Shown here: one piece after another, positions 59,326 to 64,000 of the stretch | Layout: every line of letters begins with the position of its first letter | How positions within the stretch are numbered: the first letter of the stretch is position 1 | Assembly (NCBI RefSeq): GCF_011075055.1 | Contig: NC_058151.1 | Coordinates: 4,854,251 to 4,918,250 of the forward strand | DNA: 64,000 bases | Direction: 5' to 3' | From: Mangifera indica | Lineage: Eukaryota > Streptophyta > Magnoliopsida > Sapindales > Anacardiaceae | Translations under genes and position numbers: made by a program | Notes under the pieces: generated by a model | What the model was told of the DNA's origin: nothing | Database searches by the model: none | Seen by the model: the letters and a program-made list of their open reading frames with translations, nothing else

Positions 59326-59412
59326 AAATAATATATATTATATATATTATTAATATATAATATATTATATTATTAATATAATATATATTAATAATATAAT
59401 ACATAATATATC
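59325..59412. repeat. AT palindrome at the element centre
   Basis: ATATATTATTAATATA-type self-complementary sequence at the junction of the two arms. Confidence 0.8.
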
Positions 59413-60060
59413 TCACGCACCCTTTTTATATTTTCATGTATCCCTTCACATTTTCATGCACCCGTTTGTATTTTTATGCACCTGTTTATATTTTTACACA
59501 TATGTTTGTATTTTCACACACATGTTTTATATTTTTACGTACCCGTTTGTATTTTCACGCACCCCTTCATATTTTCTCGCACCCTTTCATAATTTCACAC
59601 ACCCCTTTACATTTTTAAATTTTTTAATGAAAGTGTTTTCATTATAGCAGATGTATCACCAATTTAAATTGTGCATGCATGCACACCTGGAGAGAATGAC
59701 ACAACCTTTTACGATTTCACGCACCCCTTGAGGTTATAACGCACCCTTTCATGCACCCCTTCAGCGTTGCCGCACCCTTTCACACACCTTTTTCATAGTG
59801 ACGCACCCTTTCAGAGTTGTCGTACCCTTTCACGCACCCCTTAAGGTTATGACGCACCCTTTCATGCACCCTTTCAGCATTGTCGCACCCTTTTAATTAA
59901 GATTTCACGCACCCCTTCGCATTTTCACACCCCTTTATACTTTTGCACATTTTCGCACCCACTTGAAAAAATGCACCGTTTTGAGAAAACGCCCACCCTT
60001 TCACTCATTTTCGCACCGTTTTGAAAACGTGCACCATTTCTTACCCGGCACAATCCACAC
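59413..60060 (-). repeat. GGTGCGTGAAA-type minisatellite, right arm
   Basis: The complement of the left-arm array (TTTCACGCACCCCTT, CATGCACCCTTTCAG). It is longer than the left array and interrupted by about 90 bp of other sequence (59615-59705), so the arms have diverged in repeat number. Confidence 0.9.
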
Positions 60061-60374
60061 ACATCTTGTCTTAGTTATGTCCCTCATTTTCTAAAGTTAT
60101 AAAGGTATATAAGTATTAATTATTATATCTAAAATTAATTTGTTTTTCATCTGTAAATCTTACTCATTACAGAAAATTTAAGTTTAATCCGTATACTCTG
60201 AAATATAAGATATTAATCTGTGAAAACTGTTGTAAATGGAAAGAAATAGGATTAAAGGGTATTTTTGGAATGAAAAATATCATTTGCTTAAAAAGGTAAA
60301 AGTTGAGAAATCTTGCTGAAAAGGATTTAGACGGCAAATTCGGTGCCTATTTTAATTAATTTCCCCAAATAATC

Positions 60375-62859
60375 TGTCACATCTCTTTATCCTCATATTA
60401 AATCCTTAAATTTGAATTCTCATCCCATCATTCTTAATTTTTACGTTACTCTACTGGCTTCTTAATTAAGAAAATAAGAAGGGAAAAGGTTGAAAGAGCG
60501 ATTAGAAAATGTCAAGTCTTGAGTACAGCAAATAAAGTAAAGGAATTATGGATGTTACTGAGTGTTTTAAGAGTATAATTTAAGAAACCTCTCAAGTCAT
60601 CACAACAATCTTTTCCCTAACCGATACAAAATTTAAACACACGGTCCATAAGATTAAGATGATATGCATGATATTTGAACTTCTTTTATTTCTCAAAAAT
60701 ATAATTTACATTTTATAATTTATTTATTAATGAAATTATTGAATCCACTTGAATCTGTTTGTCTCTGTAGTCAAAGCTTCTTCAGTTCATCAATTTAATA
60801 TTTAAACATGTTCTTTCAAGTAAAGAATTATAATTTATACATATCCATATCCAGAACTCATAAATTATTACACTAACAATTATGCTCAGGCAGCTCATCA
60901 TGCATTTACAATATTCTAGATTCTTATAAAAATACTTTTCAAACTGTGTTTTGAGAAAACATTTATATAGAAAAAGTTATACGTACGTACGTACATACAT
61001 ATGTATATATACATATACATACATATAAAATCCTTCAAAAAGATTTTTTATAAATATACCAAAAGTATTTTTAATCACTTTCGAATTTATTTTTCAATGT
61101 TTATAACAAAATTTGATGTTATTTATGTAAATCGGAAAACATATAATATAAAGGCTGGGAAATGCAGAGCTAGTCATGTTTTGTATGAAAAGACCATGTT
61201 GGTCATGCAATGTTTGTATGTAGACATGAATGATGATCAAGATAGGATCCGTTGAGTTAGAGTTATTGGATTTAGAGTATCTACTAACTTTATCCGATTT
61301 TGAGTTCTTACATGAACATTAATAAATATTGAAAACAAAATCTCTTGTCAGAGTATAATATAAGTCATACAAAATATATTTGTGATGACATGTTCTAAAT
61401 ATATTGATCAATGATTCGTAAAGTATTGAAGTTAGAGTTTTGATAATCTATGAACTTCGACTTGATTAGAATTTGACAACGGAATGATCTTACCTATACA
61501 AGAAATACAATCAGAAATTAGGTTTGATGAAATGTTTCTTCATCATAGTTTAGAGACTATTATACATAACTAGATGTTTATTATAATCGTCGAGTCTTCG
61601 AACATGTTTTTTAGATCATCTAAAAAGGACTCATAAGTACCTCATAGTAAACCTAAAAGGTTATACAAATGAACCAAACATTTAAAAGAGTAAGAATTAA
61701 TTATCTAGGATTGACTAACACTTTTTTAAGAGTAATAAAGGAAACATCAAATAAAGTGTTATATGAATGTGAAAATAATATTTTAAAAGTTAAAATGTTT
61801 GAGATATACATGCATGTTTATTATATGAATAGAGATTTTGTAAGGAGCTATGCGCAACAATTAAAAAATTACTAAGTCCACCAGTATATAAAGCTTCTAA
61901 AGTTAGTTGAATTTTATGGACAAGTTTCATTTTAGCTAAAAATTTCTCTCACCTCACTTTTTCTCTCTAATTTGGCTAAGGCCATTTTATGCTTGGTTTG
62001 GTGGAATCTTGTAGAGGCATTACAAGTGTGGTGCTTCATTCCATACTTTTCATAAAATAAACAAGCTTGGAGAAGGTATAAACACTAACCTTTCTTTATG
62101 GTTACTTGTATTGTATTGATTATTAGTTAATTGTTATATGCATGTTGTTTTTCCATCTTAGTCTTTGCCAAATCCTTTCAATTTGCACATTTAAATTGAA
62201 AAAAAATGGTGTCTTTTAACTTTTTCTCTCTATTAATAACACATCTCTAATTTCAACTATTCTTTTGAACAAAAATACTCTTGATTACTATTAAATCGAT
62301 ACTCAATCTCCATATATACTCTATCTTTACACTTTGTCCCTATCTTCACTAGATCTCTCCATCTTCACATAATCTCCAATTTAAGGTTGGTAACATTGTG
62401 CTATTTCTAATTTTTTGTTTTGTTGAAGATGAATTATTGTTGTGTTGGTTCTAATTGATTAAGTATTGTATAAGTGGAGGATATATATACATAGAGCTTT
62501 TAAAATAGATTCAAATCTAGGATTTGCATACATAGTTAAGCCTACATTTTTATGGGCAAAACTCACATATTCAACCAAAAAACACAAGGTAGTAGGAAGA
62601 AGGTTGGCTAAAAGGATGGTGTCAACCCAAACACTAGGTTTTTGTCATATTCAACTAGATTGATAGAATAATACATTGATTGAAACCTACTAATTTCAAT
62701 TGGCACCCCTTTTTGGACAATATTTAAAATTTTATGTGGTTGCATTTTAGTTGAATATGATCTAAACATAGGATTTTAACCAACTATGTTTAAATAAGTT
62801 GACAAACAACATATTCAACCAACTTGTTCCATTGTTGGATCATGTATGACCCAGAACTT
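60375..62859. other. Intergenic, nothing definite
   Basis: Contains an (ACGT/ATAC)n microsatellite at about 60980-61025. 61.9-62.8 kb could belong to the 5' part of the MULE that follows, but no domain is readable. Confidence 0.4.
60980..61025. repeat. ACGT/ATAC simple repeat
   Basis: ACGTACGTACGTACATACATA followed by TGTATATATACATATAC-type sequence. Confidence 0.85.
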
Positions 62860-63064
62860 CTTTATTGCCCCCTCTGCTTAGAGTCATTGGCCAATCATGT
62901 ATATTTGGTAAATTGAATCATGTTTTGGACATTTTTGTAATTAAGACAAATGTACACCTTAGAGCAATCGCACAATATAAACAAACTACTATAATATATT
63001 ATCATGTGAGGAATATTTTGTTAAACCCCTTTCATATTATCACATGTTTAATTGCACTAACTTT

Positions 63065-64000
63065 AAGACAATGGCTAACATTGTCATTGATGGGGATAAC
63101 CAATTTTAAATGTTTTTCATTGCAATTGAGCTTACTATCAAAGGATATTGATAAGTAAGATTTGTTATTGTGATTGATACTACTAATTTTAAATAAAAGT
63201 ACATGGATTAGTTGTTTATGATGATATGCAAGAATAGGAATAAACAATTATTTCCTTAACATTTAGGGTTAATGATGCGGAATCTAATGCGACTTGGGAA
63301 TGGTTCTTATGCAAACTTCAAGGTGTTATTAGGGAAGTTCAAAGAACTAGCTATTATATCCAATAGACGTAAATGCATTTAAAAATTTGTCTTTATTGTC
63401 TTCCTCAAGGCTTTTTGTGGGGTTTGCATCCACACATTAACATAAACATGCGAGCCAAATGGAAGGACAGTAAGTATTTGTGTAAGTTATATTTAAGGTT
63501 GTAAAGAAGTTTAGGGTTAATTTATTCAAAAGAAAATATGGTCATCGCATCCCCATAGTGCATACTTGTTGGAGAATGAAATAAGAATACAAATAATGGA
63601 AATAATTACAATTCTAATCATTTAAATGTAATGTTATGACTACAAATCCTATTGAATTTATGAAGTTTGTCACCAAGGAAGCACAAAGCCTCCCAATATA
63701 TTTGGTTACAAAATTTCTAGAAATGGAACAAACACTTGATATTTAAGAAAATGAGAATATATAAATCATTGTAAACTATGTTTATACAAGAGAGATATGA
63801 AATCATGAAATGGTTAACATTGTTGATGTATTTTCATTCATAGTAACTACTGAAATTATGAATGGTGATGATTTTGAACCATATATTGTAGACAAATGTA
63901 GACAAGACATGATTAACATAAATAGAAAGAAGGAATTCATGTAGAATTATCTTTTCTTATAAAAAGTCAAGTGTTTGAGTCTGTAGTCCAAACACCTAAA
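63065..64000 (+). pseudogene. MULE (MuDR-type) transposase remnant, running off the right edge
   Basis: In shifting plus-strand frames: NIVIDGDNQF; FVIVIDTTNFK, corresponding to VDGTFLKG with the first catalytic Asp; CKNRNKQLFP; VNDAESNATWEWFLCKLQ; AIISNRRKCI, matching the SDRHxSI segment with Asn in place of the second catalytic Asp; NMRAKWKDSKYLCKLYL; TTNPIEFMKFVTKEAQSLPI; and TTEIMNGDDFEPYIVDKCRQ just before the SWIM region. This is the exact domain order of plant MULE transposases. Many stops and frameshifts; inactive. It resembles the fragments at 11.8-15.3 kb in type. Confidence 0.75.

Larger units (their letters stand above)
58615..60365. mobile_element. Foldback (Mutator-like) element with mirrored minisatellite arms
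   Basis: The left end AGGAAATTAACTAAAATAGG is mirrored by the right end, whose complement reads GGGAAATTAATTAAAATAGG. Similarity continues about 300 bp inward (CACxGAATTTGCCGT, TTTTACCTTTTTAAGCAAA, AATACCCTTTA, AAAACAAATTAATTTT). CAAATAATC flanks both ends (58606-58614 and 60366-60374), a perfect 9-bp target duplication as made by Mutator-type transposases. Inside each arm lies a degenerate GGTGCGTGAAA-type minisatellite, G-rich strand on the left and its complement on the right, joined by an AT palindrome at about 59325-59412. No transposase is encoded; it would depend on one in trans. 1751 bp. Confidence 0.92.

Noticed and set aside
59041..59647. Open frames on both strands with repeated FHAPFHxF / FTFSCTxLYFYAP phrases
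   Set aside because: They are translations of the GCACCC/GGTGCG minisatellite in the foldback arms; regular spacing of a non-coding repeat keeps frames open by chance.

Overview
The window looks like AT-rich nuclear DNA of a flowering plant, most likely a eudicot. The evidence is four recognisable plant genes with plant-type splice sites, initiator-Met-primed LTR retrotransposons, MULE transposase remnants and several MITE families. No organelle genes, tRNAs or rRNAs were recognised. I cannot name the species.

Layout. 1-10 kb: decayed transposon DNA, with a Copia 5' LTR, primer-binding site and gag running off the left edge, a second Copia RT/RNase H relic, and MITEs. About 10.3 kb: an isolated cluster of ACGTG motifs around a perfect palindrome. 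11.8-17.6 kb: two MULE transposase fragments on the minus strand alternating with two copies of a roughly 1.6-kb block whose second copy is the upstream region of the next gene. 17.6-27 kb: the gene island, with a two-exon group-4-like remorin (+), an intronless PLS/E-type PPR gene (-), a three-exon acidic ribosomal protein P1 gene (+) sharing a 329-bp divergent promoter with the PPR gene, and a small complex I ESSS/NDUFB11-like subunit gene (-). These are ordinary housekeeping or regulatory genes, not a pathway cluster.

27-36.3 kb: relics, including a piece of a TypA/BipA GTPase, a likely LINE RNase H tail, and a probable large LTR remnant with a threefold tandem repeat. 36.4-50 kb: a complete but dead Copia element (target duplication TGTGA) with a complete but dead Tekay-like Ty3/gypsy element (target duplication AGGTA) inserted in its pol. 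50-58 kb: MITEs, one inserted in another of its own family, two foldback elements, and a SIRE-like LTR. 58.6-60.4 kb: a 1.75-kb foldback element with a perfect 9-bp target duplication, whose arms are largely built from a degenerate GGTGCGTGAAA-type minisatellite in mirrored orientation. 62.9-64 kb: a broken MULE transposase running off the right edge.

The most unusual content is the pair of related foldback elements with GCACCC minisatellite cores (52.1-52.8 and 58.6-60.4 kb). The duplicated remorin upstream block, which supplies an empty-site comparison for a MITE insertion, comes next.
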